NCBI GenBank assembly: GCA_943789505.1
Contig: CALSUJ010000002.1
Location: 142,001 to 206,000, forward strand
From: an uncultured Flavobacteriales bacterium
GTDB taxonomy: Bacteria > Bacteroidota > Bacteroidia > Flavobacteriales > BACL11
Direction: 5' to 3'
DNA length: 64,000 nucleotides
The notes under the pieces were generated by a model. That model worked only from the letters and a program-made list of their open reading frames with translations, made no database searches and was not told the origin of the DNA. Shown piece after piece: positions 35,990 through 44,401 of this stretch. Made by a program: the position numbers and the translations under genes. The first letter of the stretch is position 1, and the number at the start of each line of letters is the position of its first letter.

Positions 35990-36549
35990 TGATATTACCA
36001 ATAGTTGCTTTTGGATCACCAATTTTAAGAAAGATGTGTTCCGATATTTCTCCAGATTATCCTGAATTTGATACTATTCTTGCTAATATGTGGGAAACTA
36101 TGTATGAAGCTAATGGAGTAGGTTTGGCTGCACCTCAGATTAATAAAGGAATTCGTTTATTTTTAATTGATACTACTCCTTTTTTTGATGATGAAGATGA
36201 GATAAAAGAAGTGATTGTGAAACAAGCATTTATTAATGCTAGGATTCTTGATGAATCAGGTGAGGAGTGGGAGTTTAATGAGGGCTGTTTATCTATACCA
36301 GATTTAAGAGAAGATGTAAGTAGAAAATCTACCATTACAATTGAGTACATGGATGAAAATTTTGAAAAGCATACTGCTACTTATGATGGCTTAACGGCTC
36401 GTGTTATCCAGCATGAATACGACCATATTAATGGAATCCTTTTTACAGATAAATTAACAGCTTTACGCAAAAGAATGATCAAGGGTAAGCTAATGGATAT
36501 TAGCAAAGGGAAAGTTAATGCTACTTATAAAATGCGATTCGCTAGGTAA
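35989..36549 (+). CDS. def: peptide deformylase
   Basis: Def (186 aa) removes the N-formyl group from nascent proteins. All three motifs are present: GVGLAAPQI (about 45-53), EGCLSIPD with the metal-binding Cys (about 98-105), and QHEYDHINGILF with the two His and catalytic Glu (about 142-153). The start ATG overlaps the moxR stop (TAATG), so it is the last gene of the guaB operon. An acidic insert (FFDDEDEIKE) is typical of Bacteroidota deformylases. It converges on the FAH-family gene. Confidence 0.97.
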   Translation: MILPIVAFGSPILRKMCSDISPDYPEFDTILANMWETMYEANGVGLAAPQINKGIRLFLIDTTPFFDDEDEIKEVIVKQAFINARILDESGEEWEFNEGCLSIPDLREDVSRKSTITIEYMDENFEKHTATYDGLTARVIQHEYDHINGILFTDKLTALRKRMIKGKLMDISKGKVNATYKMRFAR

Positions 36550-36550
36550 G

Positions 36551-37162
36551 TTATCTTACTAAAACCTTAAACATTTCTTGTTCTCCAATAAATCCTTTTA
36601 ATTTATCCCCAGCTTTTACTGGGCCAACACCTTCAGGTGTTCCAGTATAAATTAAATCTCCAATTTTTAGGCTATAGAATTTTGATATATAAGCAATAAT
36701 AGTTTCAAAGTTAAAGCACATATCCTTACTGTTTCCTATTTGCACTTGCTCTGAATTCTTTTCCAAGCTAAAAGAGATGTTATTTAAATCTAAACTTGAT
36801 TTATCTATAAATGTTCTGCTAATTTGGGCTGAACCATCAAAGCCTTTAGCTTTTTCCCAAGGCAATCCTTTTTCTTTACATTCTTGTTGAATATCTCTTG
36901 CTGTAAAATCAATTCCTAAGCCAATTTGAGAATAATAGTTGTGAGCGAAACGCTCTTCAATATGTTTTCCGGCTTTACTTATTTTTATTACCAATTCCAC
37001 TTCATAATGTATGTCATTAGAGAAAAAAGGAATAAAAAAGGGATGTCCTTTAGGCTGTATAGCTGAATTGGGCTTTAAAAAAAATAAGGGTTCACTTGGT
37101 ATAGCATTCCCTAATTCCTTAGCATGATTTATATAATTACGACCAATGCAAATTATTTTCAT
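36551..37162 (-). CDS. fumarylacetoacetate hydrolase family protein (FAHD1-like)
   Basis: A 203-residue member of the FAH superfamily: MKIICIGRNYINHAKELG at the start, the metal-binding HYEVELVIK (about 53-61), LGIDFTARDIQQ, KGFDGSAQI, and GTPEGVGPVKAGD near the C-terminus. The short form resembles FAHD1-type acylpyruvate hydrolases and oxaloacetate decarboxylases. Substrate not determinable from sequence. It lies 2 bases after the exonuclease gene and is probably co-transcribed with it. Confidence 0.9.
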   Translation of the reverse strand: MKIICIGRNYINHAKELGNAIPSEPLFFLKPNSAIQPKGHPFFIPFFSNDIHYEVELVIKISKAGKHIEERFAHNYYSQIGLGIDFTARDIQQECKEKGLPWEKAKGFDGSAQISRTFIDKSSLDLNNISFSLEKNSEQVQIGNSKDMCFNFETIIAYISKFYSLKIGDLIYTGTPEGVGPVKAGDKLKGFIGEQEMFKVLVR

Positions 37163-37164
37163 TT

Positions 37165-37950
37165 CTAGGAATTAAACTTTTTTTGTAATTTCATTTTTGT
37201 TGCAAAGTTCTTCATTACATTTTTTGTGTATAATGGGAATTCTGCTTGATTAATCCAAGAGAAATATCCAGGGTTATCTTTCCAAATTTGTGCTAAAGTT
37301 ACATCACGGTATTTTCCGAAGCTTAGTACTTCTTCACCTTTATCATTAAAGCGAACGAATCCTGCCATATCAGCAAACTTTCCTCCTCTTTGCGAAAATT
37401 CTGAAAGGAAGTTAACATCATTTTCTAGTTCATCATATTTATCTAATTGGGCCAATAACACTTCAAATGTAGCTGTAGTATCAGCTTCAGCTGAATGGGC
37501 ATTGGTTAAGTCTTTATCACAGTAAAACTTATAGGCAGCAACTAATGTTCTTTGTTCTAGTTTATGGAATATATTTTGAATATCTACCGCTTTTCTATTT
37601 TCCATACTAAAATCAATTCCAACTCTTAAAAATTCTTCAGCTAGTAAAGGAATATCAAATTTATTAGAATTGAATCCTGCTAAATCACAATTGTGAATAA
37701 GTTCAGATATTTCCACAGCCAATTGATCAAAAGTAGGTTCGTTTGCTATTTTTTCATCTGATATACCATGTATAGCTGTTGTGACTTCAGGAATAGGTAT
37801 AGTAGGATTTACCAACCAAGTTTTACTCTCTTTATTTCCATTTGGAAAAACTTTTAGGATAGAAATCTCTACAACTCTATCTTTAGCAACTTGTACTCCT
37901 GTTGTTTCCAAATCAAAGAATACAATAGGTTTTTCTAGTTTTAAATTCAT
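37165..37950 (-). CDS. DnaQ-like 3'-5' exonuclease
   Basis: A 261-residue protein starting MNLKLEKPIVFFDLETTG. The DEDDh residues are in FFDLETTG (about 10-17), NCDLAGFNSNKFD (about 85-97) and TNAHSAEADTTAT (about 140-152). The C-terminal part (DKGEEVLSFGKYRDVTLAQI...DPGYFSWI-like WKDNPGYFSWINQAEFP) resembles a DUF3820-type domain often fused to Bacteroidota exonucleases. The ATG at 37950 is preferred over one 9 codons upstream. A box reading TACATTTA on its strand (37955-37962), one base off the -7 consensus, would give a near-leaderless message. Confidence 0.88.
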   Translation of the reverse strand: MNLKLEKPIVFFDLETTGVQVAKDRVVEISILKVFPNGNKESKTWLVNPTIPIPEVTTAIHGISDEKIANEPTFDQLAVEISELIHNCDLAGFNSNKFDIPLLAEEFLRVGIDFSMENRKAVDIQNIFHKLEQRTLVAAYKFYCDKDLTNAHSAEADTTATFEVLLAQLDKYDELENDVNFLSEFSQRGGKFADMAGFVRFNDKGEEVLSFGKYRDVTLAQIWKDNPGYFSWINQAEFPLYTKNVMKNFATKMKLQKKFNS

Positions 37951-37965
37951 AATGTAAATGTATAA

Positions 37966-37994
37966 AAAAAGCCTCAAGAAAACTTGAGGCTTTT
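37966..37994 (-). terminator. rho-independent terminator
   Basis: AAAAGCCTCAAG, loop TTTT, CTTGAGGCTTTTTTT when read on the minus strand. It ends the E2 gene and isolates it from the exonuclease gene. Confidence 0.9.
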
Positions 37995-38011
37995 AATATT
38001 GTTAATTATAG

Positions 38012-39316
38012 TTAAACAATTGTATTCGTGTCAAACTGTTCTAGGTAATCAGCAACCCTTCTTACAAACTGCCCTCCTAAAGCTCCATCAACAACTCTAT
38101 GGTCATATGATAAAGATAAGAACATCATATGGCGAATTGCAATAACATCTCCTTCAGCAGTTTCTAACACAACAGGTTTCTTTTTGATGATACCACAAGC
38201 TAAAATTGCTACTTGAGGTTGGTTAATAATAGGAGTTCCCATTAAATTTCCAAAAGTACCGACATTAGTCATGGTGATAGTACCTCCTTGAATGTCGTCT
38301 GGTTTTAATTTACCTCCTCTAGCTCTTACAGCTAAATCATTTACTGCTTTAGTAATTCCTACTAAGTTTTTGTTTTGCGTTTCTTTGATAACAGGAACAA
38401 TAAGGTTTCCATCAGGTAAAGCAGCAGCCATACCAATATTAACATTTTTATGAATATGAATGTTTGTTCCATCTACTGAAACATTAATCATTGGAAAATC
38501 CTTAACTGCTTTTGCCATTGCTTCAATTATAATAGGAGTAAAGGTGATGTTTTGTCCTTCTCTGTTTTTAAAGTCAGCTTTTACTGAGTTTCTCCAGTTT
38601 ACAATATTTGTCATATCTGCCTCAACAAAAGAAGTAATATGAGCTGAAGTTTGTTTTGACATAGTCATGTGAGCAGAAATTAACTTTCTCATTCTGTCCA
38701 TTTCTACAATTTCAGTACCACCAGTATTAGGAATATTTACTGGATTATGTGTTGGTTCTTTAGCAGTAGGAGTGGTCTTTCTACTTTCTACTTTAGCAGG
38801 AATTGTTAATGGTGCAGATCCTCTAGTTTTTAAGTAGGTAATCATATCTGATTTTGTAACTCTACCATCTTTACCATTTCCAGGAATAGTTTCTAATTCA
38901 GTCATTTCTATTCCTTCTTCAGAAGCCATGCTTCTTACTAATGGAGAGTAGAATCTATCTCCATCATTAGTTATAGTTGTTGGATTATTTTGAGTAGTTG
39001 TAGTTTCTGCCCGCTCTACTATTATAGTGGCAGTAGGAGCTTTGGTTTCTGTTTCTACTGGAGTATCATCTCCACCATCAGTTTCTAATATAGCAAATGG
39101 CTCACCAACTTGTACAACTTCATCTGCTTCAAATAATTTTTCTACTAATTTTCCTTCATGTGTTGAAGGAACTTCTGAATCCACTTTATCAGTAGCTATT
39201 TCAACAATAGTTTCATCTAGCTCGACCATTTCACCTACTTCTTTAGCCCATATAATTATAGTTGCTTCGGAAACACTCTCTCCCATTTTGGGCATAATCA
39301 ATTCTACTCTAGCCAT
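38012..39316 (-). CDS. 2-oxoacid dehydrogenase E2 (dihydrolipoamide acyltransferase)
   Basis: A 434-residue E2 subunit that transfers acyl groups from lipoate to CoA in a 2-oxoacid dehydrogenase complex. Lipoyl domain 1-80 with Lys44 in EIATDKVDSEVP; peripheral subunit-binding domain (about 130-165; FYSPLVRSMASEEGI...GNGKDGRVTKSDM); catalytic domain (about 205-434) with SYDHRVVDGALGG near residue 402 carrying the His. The ATG at 39316 is supported by a -7 box at 39335-39342 that excludes an earlier ATG. No E1 or E3 gene is adjacent. Sequence suggests the branched-chain or 2-oxoglutarate type; not decidable. Confidence 0.93.
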   Translation of the reverse strand: MARVELIMPKMGESVSEATIIIWAKEVGEMVELDETIVEIATDKVDSEVPSTHEGKLVEKLFEADEVVQVGEPFAILETDGGDDTPVETETKAPTATIIVERAETTTTQNNPTTITNDGDRFYSPLVRSMASEEGIEMTELETIPGNGKDGRVTKSDMITYLKTRGSAPLTIPAKVESRKTTPTAKEPTHNPVNIPNTGGTEIVEMDRMRKLISAHMTMSKQTSAHITSFVEADMTNIVNWRNSVKADFKNREGQNITFTPIIIEAMAKAVKDFPMINVSVDGTNIHIHKNVNIGMAAALPDGNLIVPVIKETQNKNLVGITKAVNDLAVRARGGKLKPDDIQGGTITMTNVGTFGNLMGTPIINQPQVAILACGIIKKKPVVLETAEGDVIAIRHMMFLSLSYDHRVVDGALGGQFVRRVADYLEQFDTNTIV

Positions 39317-39334
39317 AGTTTCATGTATTTTTGG

Positions 39335-39342
39335 CAAAATTA
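39335..39342 (-). promoter_or_regulatory. -7 box of the E2 gene
   Basis: Reads TAATTTTG on the minus strand, perfect TAnnTTTG, 18 bases before the ATG at 39316. Confidence 0.6.
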
Positions 39343-39363
39343 AGAAAAGAAAAGAAATTTCAA

Positions 39364-39981
39364 CTATTTTGCTAAGGAGTTTTCATACGGCATCCTACTA
39401 GATAGAGCTGTCCCTAAAGTAAGCTCATCTGTATATTCTAATTCATCACCAATAGCAATTCCTCTTGCAATTGAAGATATTTTTACTCCACTATCTTTCA
39501 ATCGCCTGAAAAGATAATAATTGGTTGTATCTCCTTCCATTGTTGTACTAAGGGCAAAAATTACTTCATTAATAATTCCTTTTTCAACCTTTTTTATTAA
39601 TTCTTCAATACGCAAATCATTAGGACCAATACCATCCATTGGCGAAATAAGCCCTCCTAGAACATGGTAAATTCCTTTGAATTGCATAGTGTTTTCTATT
39701 GCCATCATCACTCTAACATCTTCGACAATACAGATAGTGGTTTGCTCTCTTTTTTTATCAGCACATACTTCACATAACTGGCTGTCTGCAATACTAAAAC
39801 AAGAAGTACAATAGCTTATATTTTGTATAAGTTGAATAAAAGAATCTCCAAACCGTTCAACAGAACTTTTTTCTTGTTTTAACAGATGTAAAACGAGTCG
39901 TAAGGCCGAACGCTTTCCAATTCCTGGAAGTCGAGAAAGTTGCTCAACAGCATTTTCTACAAGTTTGGATGGAAAATTCAT
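39364..39981 (-). CDS. recR: recombination mediator protein RecR
   Basis: RecR (205 aa) acts with RecF/RecO to load RecA on gapped DNA. Helix-hairpin-helix LSRLPGIGKRSALRLVLHLL (about 15-34), zinc finger CTSCFSIADSQLCEVC (about 58-73), and Toprim domain TICIVEDVRVMMAIENT onward. The ATG at 39981 (MNFPSKLVENAVEQ) fits the family start and lies 5 bases after a TAACTTTG box; an upstream in-frame ATG would extend into the divergent promoter region. Confidence 0.95.
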   Translation of the reverse strand: MNFPSKLVENAVEQLSRLPGIGKRSALRLVLHLLKQEKSSVERFGDSFIQLIQNISYCTSCFSIADSQLCEVCADKKREQTTICIVEDVRVMMAIENTMQFKGIYHVLGGLISPMDGIGPNDLRIEELIKKVEKGIINEVIFALSTTMEGDTTNYYLFRRLKDSGVKISSIARGIAIGDELEYTDELTLGTALSSRMPYENSLAK

Positions 39982-39986
39982 AGCTG

Positions 39987-39994
39987 CAAAGTTA
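39987..39994 (-). promoter_or_regulatory. -7 box of recR, 5 bases from the start codon
   Basis: Reads TAACTTTG on the minus strand, followed by CAGCT and the recR ATG. Predicted leader about 2 bases. Confidence 0.55.
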
Positions 39995-40014
39995 ACATTA
40001 ATCAAGAATACTTT

Positions 40015-40022
40015 TAGTTTTG
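40015..40022 (+). promoter_or_regulatory. -7 box of the symporter gene
   Basis: TAGTTTTG, perfect TAnnTTTG, 16 bases before the ATG; divergent from the recR box. Confidence 0.55.
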
Positions 40023-40038
40023 TGAAAAACAAATTTAT

Positions 40039-41451
40039 ATGTCATCAGCATTAATTATAATTATAATAGTTATCTACTTTTTAGTATTGGTAGGTATTTC
40101 TTTTATTACAGGAAAATCAGATAGTAATGCCTCATTTTTTAGTGGCGACAAACAATCCCCTTGGTATATAGTTGCTTTTGGAATGATTGGTGCATCTTTA
40201 TCAGGAGTAACATTTATTTCTGTTCCTGGTTGGGTTGCTACTAGTGGGTTTTCTTATATGCAAATGGTATTTGGTTATCTGTTGGGCTATTTGGTAATTG
40301 CTACTGTACTTATGCCACTTTATTACCGAATGAATTTGACATCAATATATGGTTATTTACAGATTAGATTTGGAAATTTATCCTACAAAACCGGGGCTAT
40401 TTTCTTTTTAATTAGTAGAGTAATTGGAGCATCTTTTAGGCTGTATTTGGTAGCTAATGTATTGCAAATGGCTATTTTTGATGCTTTGGGAGTTCCTTTT
40501 GAAATGACAGTTGTAGTTACTATCTTACTAATATGGATGTATACTTTCAGGAGTGGAATTAAAACAATTATCTGGACTGATACTTTACAAACATTATTCA
40601 TGCTTATTGCTGTTGGTTTAAGTGTTTACCTTATATCAGTAGATATGAATTTGAACTTTACTTCTTTGATTAGTACAGTAAAAGAAAGTGATTATTCACA
40701 AATGTTTTTTTGGGAAGGAAAACAGCATTTTGTAAGACAGTTTTTATCAGGTGCATTTATGGCAATTGTAATGACTGGGCTTGATCAAGATATGATGCAG
40801 AAAAATTTAAGTTGCAAAAGTTTAGGAGATGCCCAAAAAAATATGTTTTGGTTTAGTATTGTTTTGGTGTTTGTGAATTTATTATTTTTATCATTGGGAG
40901 CATTGCTGTATATGTATGCCGAAACCCATGGAATATCATTTAATAAGGCAGATGATTTATTTCCTGCTGTGGCGCTAAATGGAGGACTAGGAATTGGTGT
41001 AGGGGTATTGTTTATTTTAGGACTGATTGCTGCTGCATACTCTAGCGCGGATTCAGCATTAACCTCATTAACTACCTCTTTTTGTGTCGATTTGTTAGGC
41101 TTTGATGTAGATTCGGGTATAAAAGAAATTAAGCAAAGAAAGTTAGTTCATCTCGGATTTTCAATATTGTTAGTCTTAGTGATTTTGGTGTTCAAATCAA
41201 TAAATGATGATAGTGTTATTTCTGCATTATTTAAGGTGGCAGGATATACATATGGTCCCTTATTAGGAATGTATGCTTTTGGGTTGTTTACTAAACTAAG
41301 TTTGAAAGATAATTGGGTGCCTTTAGTTGCTGTTTTGTCTCCTGTAGCTTGTTATATAATTCAGATATATATTCCTTTTGGTTTTGAGTTATTGATACTA
41401 AATGGGGCAATTACCTTTATAGGATTATATCTTATTAGAGTTTCTAGGTAG
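40039..41451 (+). CDS. sodium:solute symporter (SSS family)
   Basis: A 470-residue integral membrane transporter with about 13 hydrophobic segments. Family features: FGMIGASLSGVTFISVPGWV near residue 50, GYLLGYLVIATVLMPLYYRMNLTSIYGYLQ, and AAAYSSADSALTSLTTSF (about 328-345), the sodium-site helix of SSS carriers. It uses the sodium gradient to import a solute that cannot be predicted. Monocistronic with its own -7 box; divergent from recR and convergent with the DUF2461 gene. Confidence 0.92.
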   Translation: MSSALIIIIIVIYFLVLVGISFITGKSDSNASFFSGDKQSPWYIVAFGMIGASLSGVTFISVPGWVATSGFSYMQMVFGYLLGYLVIATVLMPLYYRMNLTSIYGYLQIRFGNLSYKTGAIFFLISRVIGASFRLYLVANVLQMAIFDALGVPFEMTVVVTILLIWMYTFRSGIKTIIWTDTLQTLFMLIAVGLSVYLISVDMNLNFTSLISTVKESDYSQMFFWEGKQHFVRQFLSGAFMAIVMTGLDQDMMQKNLSCKSLGDAQKNMFWFSIVLVFVNLLFLSLGALLYMYAETHGISFNKADDLFPAVALNGGLGIGVGVLFILGLIAAAYSSADSALTSLTTSFCVDLLGFDVDSGIKEIKQRKLVHLGFSILLVLVILVFKSINDDSVISALFKVAGYTYGPLLGMYAFGLFTKLSLKDNWVPLVAVLSPVACYIIQIYIPFGFELLILNGAITFIGLYLIRVSR

Positions 41452-41462
41452 ATATATATAAT

Positions 41463-42146
41463 TTATTTCTCCAAAATAGATTCTCCGTTTAGGTTTGTGG
41501 TAAGTACATCACTCATATAGTTTAAGAAAGGACGTACTGTTTTAAAAGAATTCATGACACTAGTATGAAAGTCTTTAGATAAAACTTCTCTATCAGTAAA
41601 TCTACTCAATACAATAAAATCTTTCTTTTTTATCAAATCAATATTAGGATGTTTTTTATCAAAGCCTGTAGGGGCTAGCTTTAAAGAATTTCTGTCATGA
41701 AAACCGCCAAAAGTATTTGCGAATTCTTTATCAGAAAGTATGTTTTTAATGTAAGAACTGTCTATCTCAAATTCTTTTCTAATTCTGAATAAATCTTCCT
41801 TGTTGGGTTGCCAAAATCCTGCTGCTAAAAAACTTCCTCCTGGATTGATTTCCAAATGATAACCGCCTCTTAGGGCTTCAGTTGCTCTTTTAAAACTACA
41901 GCTTCTGTAGGTTTTGTAAGGGGTTTTATCTTTTGAAAAACGAATATCTCTGTAGATGCGATATGCTTTCATTCCACCAATATTGTCAATAGTAGAAAGG
42001 CTTTCATTTATTGCAGTAAAGAAATTTTTTATTTGCTCTTCTTCCTTCTTGTAATATTCTTTATTTTCAGCAAACCATTCTCTAGTATTGTTATTTTTAA
42101 GGTCAGTTAAGAATTTAAAAATAGTTGGATTTACGATTGCTGTCAT
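41463..42146 (-). CDS. DUF2461 family protein
   Basis: A 227-residue cytoplasmic protein of the DUF2461 (TIGR02453) family: FKFLTDLKNNNTREWFAENKEYY (about 9-31), YRIYRDIRFSKDKTPYKT (about 62-79), GGYHLEINPGGSFLAAGFW (about 94-112). These conserved blocks define the family, whose function is unknown. It follows hutU by 61 bases; a TAGATTTG at the end of hutU might be a promoter, or the two may share a transcript. Confidence 0.92.
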   Translation of the reverse strand: MTAIVNPTIFKFLTDLKNNNTREWFAENKEYYKKEEEQIKNFFTAINESLSTIDNIGGMKAYRIYRDIRFSKDKTPYKTYRSCSFKRATEALRGGYHLEINPGGSFLAAGFWQPNKEDLFRIRKEFEIDSSYIKNILSDKEFANTFGGFHDRNSLKLAPTGFDKKHPNIDLIKKKDFIVLSRFTDREVLSKDFHTSVMNSFKTVRPFLNYMSDVLTTNLNGESILEK

Positions 42147-42207
42147 ATTTATAATGTTGTTGATTAACTTCAGTAAGTGAGCAGTATAACGTAATGCTTT
42201 TCTTTCA

Positions 42208-44211
42208 TTACAAATCTAATGAATTTATTAAACTATCATCAGCAGAATTTGGCATAGTAACTTTTAGGTCCGGATTCATTTTCATGGCTCTTTTAATTGC
42301 AAAGTTTGCTTCTTTATTTCTTGCCCAACTTCTTCTAGAAATCCCATTATTTACATCCCAAAATAGCATAGATTTTAATTTTCTATCAGAATCAGCACTG
42401 CCATCTATTAACATTCCAAAACCACCATTGATTACTTCTCCCCAACCAACACCTCCACCATTATGAATGGAAACCCAAGTAGCTCCTCTGAAACTATCAC
42501 CAATAACATTCTGTATAGCCATATCAGCAGTAAACTGTGAGCCATCATAAATGTTTGATGTTTCTCGATAAGGTGAGTCAGTTCCTGATACATCATGATG
42601 ATCACGACCTAATACTATAGGGGCAGATATTGTGCCATCAGCAATTGCATTATTGAAAGCTTCTGCAATTTTCATTCTTCCTTCAGCATCAGCATATAAA
42701 ATACGAGCTTGTGAACCTACAACCATTTTGTTTTCACCTGCTGCTTTTATCCAATTGATATTGTCACTCATCTGTAATTTAATCTCATCAGGAGAATTTT
42801 GCATCAATTTTTCTAGCACTTCACAAGCAATATTATCAGTTATGGCTAAGTCTTTTGCATTATTAGAAGCACAAACCCAACGAAAAGGTCCAAAACCATA
42901 ATCAAAGCACATTGGCCCCATTATATCTTGCACATAGGATGGATATTTGAAATCACCATTAGGCTTTAAAATGTCAGCATTAGCACGACTGGTTTCTAGT
43001 AAAAAAGCATTTCCATAATCAAAAAAGTACATTCCCTTTTCTGTTAAAGTATTGATTGCATTGGTATGGCGAATCAAAGTTTTTTGTACTTCCTTTTTAA
43101 ATTCTTCAGGATTGTTTGCCATCATTTCATTAGCAGCATCATAACTCATTCCAACAGGGTAGTAGCCACCTGCCCAAGGATTATGTAAGGAAGTTTGGTC
43201 TGAACCAATTTCAATATGAATGTTGCGCTCAACTACTCTTTCCCATAGGTCAACTATATTTCCATCATAAGCGATAGAAACCGCCTCTTTATTTGTTCTT
43301 GCTGTAATTGCTCTATCTAGTAATTTATCTAAATCCTTGTATACTTCATCCACCCAACCTTGTTCGTGCCTTTTGTAAGTCGCTTGAGGATTGATTTCTG
43401 CAACTATACAGATTCCTTTGGCAATTACTCCTGCTTTTGGCTGTGCTCCACTCATACCTCCTAATCCTGCTGTAATAAATATTTTCCCGCTTAAATCTTC
43501 AGCACGAGCATCTATTTTTCTAGCTGCATTTAGTAAAGTGATATTAGTTCCGTGTACAATTCCTTGGGGACCGATATACATAAACGAACCAGCTGTCATT
43601 TGTCCGTATTGCGTAACGCCTAAAGCATTAAATTTTTCCCAATCATCAGCTTTAGAATAATTAGGAATCATCATACCGTTAGTTACAACAACTCTTGGTG
43701 CATCTTTATGTGATGGAAATAATCCCATTGGGTGACCTGAATACAAGACTAAAGTCTGTTCATCATTCATTTCGGCTAAGTATTGCATACATAGCAAGTA
43801 TTGTGCCCAGTTTTGAAATACAGATCCATTCCCTCCATAAGTAATCAATTCTTCAGGATGTTGGGCAATAGCTTCATCTAAGTTGTTAGAGAGCATCATT
43901 TGTAATGCTGCAGCTTGTTTGCTTTTGTGTGGAAATTCTTCCAAGTGCCTTGCTTTTATTTTATAGTCAGGCATGAAACGATACATATAAATTCTTCCGT
44001 AAGTTTTAAGTTCTTTAGCAAATTCAGGAGCTAACACAGTGTGCATATGCTCAGGGAAATATCGCAAAGCATTACGAATAGCTAATTTCTTCTCCTCTTT
44101 ATTTAAAATATTTTTTCTGTTAGGTGCATGACTAACACTAGTATTAATATTTCTTTTTGTCGGAATTTCTGATGGAATTCCTTGTAAAATGGCTTGTTTA
44201 AGATTTATCAT
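42208..44211 (-). CDS. hutU: urocanate hydratase
   Basis: HutU (667 aa) adds water to urocanate to give imidazolonepropionate, the second step of histidine degradation, with tightly bound NAD. Signatures: TYGGNGSVFQNWAQYLL, VLYSGHPMGLFPSHKDAPRVVVTNGMMIPNY region, GGMSGAQPKAGVIA, VGSQARILYADAEGR and GRDHHDVSGTDSPYRETSNIYDGS. It is about 100 residues longer than the classic 550-residue enzyme, with the extra length at both ends, like a known long subclass. hutH, hutI and hutG are not in the window. Its start is overlapped by the DUF5522-type gene. Confidence 0.97.
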   Translation of the reverse strand: MINLKQAILQGIPSEIPTKRNINTSVSHAPNRKNILNKEEKKLAIRNALRYFPEHMHTVLAPEFAKELKTYGRIYMYRFMPDYKIKARHLEEFPHKSKQAAALQMMLSNNLDEAIAQHPEELITYGGNGSVFQNWAQYLLCMQYLAEMNDEQTLVLYSGHPMGLFPSHKDAPRVVVTNGMMIPNYSKADDWEKFNALGVTQYGQMTAGSFMYIGPQGIVHGTNITLLNAARKIDARAEDLSGKIFITAGLGGMSGAQPKAGVIAKGICIVAEINPQATYKRHEQGWVDEVYKDLDKLLDRAITARTNKEAVSIAYDGNIVDLWERVVERNIHIEIGSDQTSLHNPWAGGYYPVGMSYDAANEMMANNPEEFKKEVQKTLIRHTNAINTLTEKGMYFFDYGNAFLLETSRANADILKPNGDFKYPSYVQDIMGPMCFDYGFGPFRWVCASNNAKDLAITDNIACEVLEKLMQNSPDEIKLQMSDNINWIKAAGENKMVVGSQARILYADAEGRMKIAEAFNNAIADGTISAPIVLGRDHHDVSGTDSPYRETSNIYDGSQFTADMAIQNVIGDSFRGATWVSIHNGGGVGWGEVINGGFGMLIDGSADSDRKLKSMLFWDVNNGISRRSWARNKEANFAIKRAMKMNPDLKVTMPNSADDSLINSLDL

Positions 44212-44371
44212 TTTTGGGCATTATTTCTTTTTTATAGGGACAATGTTTACAGTTGTTATTGCAACAATATCCTCTCTTTAGATGATGCTTTTCAGTAAAA
44301 ACAATATAGCCTTCTTTGGAATGATAATACTCATCCTTTTCTAGACTGTCTATTTTTGAAAATGCTTTCAT
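44198..44371 (-). CDS. small DUF5522-type Cys-rich protein, 57 aa
   Basis: Short gene reading MKAFSKIDSLEKDEYYHSKE... and then FTEKHHLKRGYCCNNNCKHCPYKK, the hallmark of the DUF5522 family: tyrosines, a VFTExxHLxRGxCC block, and two Cys pairs (positions 36-37 and 41-44) likely to bind metal. It ends KNDKS-stop 14 bases inside the hutU coding start, so translation is probably coupled. A TAAATTTG -7 box lies 9 bases upstream of its ATG, which makes it the first gene of the hutU transcript. Function unknown; a metal site is inferred from the Cys/His pattern. Confidence 0.85.
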   Translation of the reverse strand: MKAFSKIDSLEKDEYYHSKEGYIVFTEKHHLKRGYCCNNNCKHCPYKKEIMPKNDKS

Positions 44372-44379
44372 AGGGTTGG

Positions 44380-44387
44380 CAAATTTA
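44380..44387 (-). promoter_or_regulatory. -7 box of the DUF5522-hutU transcript
   Basis: Reads TAAATTTG on the minus strand, 8 bases before the ATG at 44371. It is separated by one base from the divergent box at 44389-44396. Confidence 0.55.
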
Positions 44388-44388
44388 C

Positions 44389-44396
44389 GATATTTG
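44389..44396 (+). promoter_or_regulatory. candidate -7 box of the desulfhydrase-like gene
   Basis: GATATTTG, matching five of the six fixed bases of TAnnTTTG, followed by CACGA and the ATG. Predicted leader about 2 bases. Confidence 0.4.
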
Positions 44397-44401
44397 CACG
44401 A

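Noticed and set aside
42191-42211. Inverted repeat GTAATG...CATTAC after hutU
   Set aside because: Only six base pairs and no T run in the right place; not a convincing terminator.
42211-42218. TAGATTTG on the minus strand before the DUF2461 gene
   Set aside because: It encodes the last codons of hutU (Asp-Leu-stop region) and would give a leader of about 60 bases. It may be real but cannot be separated from coincidence.
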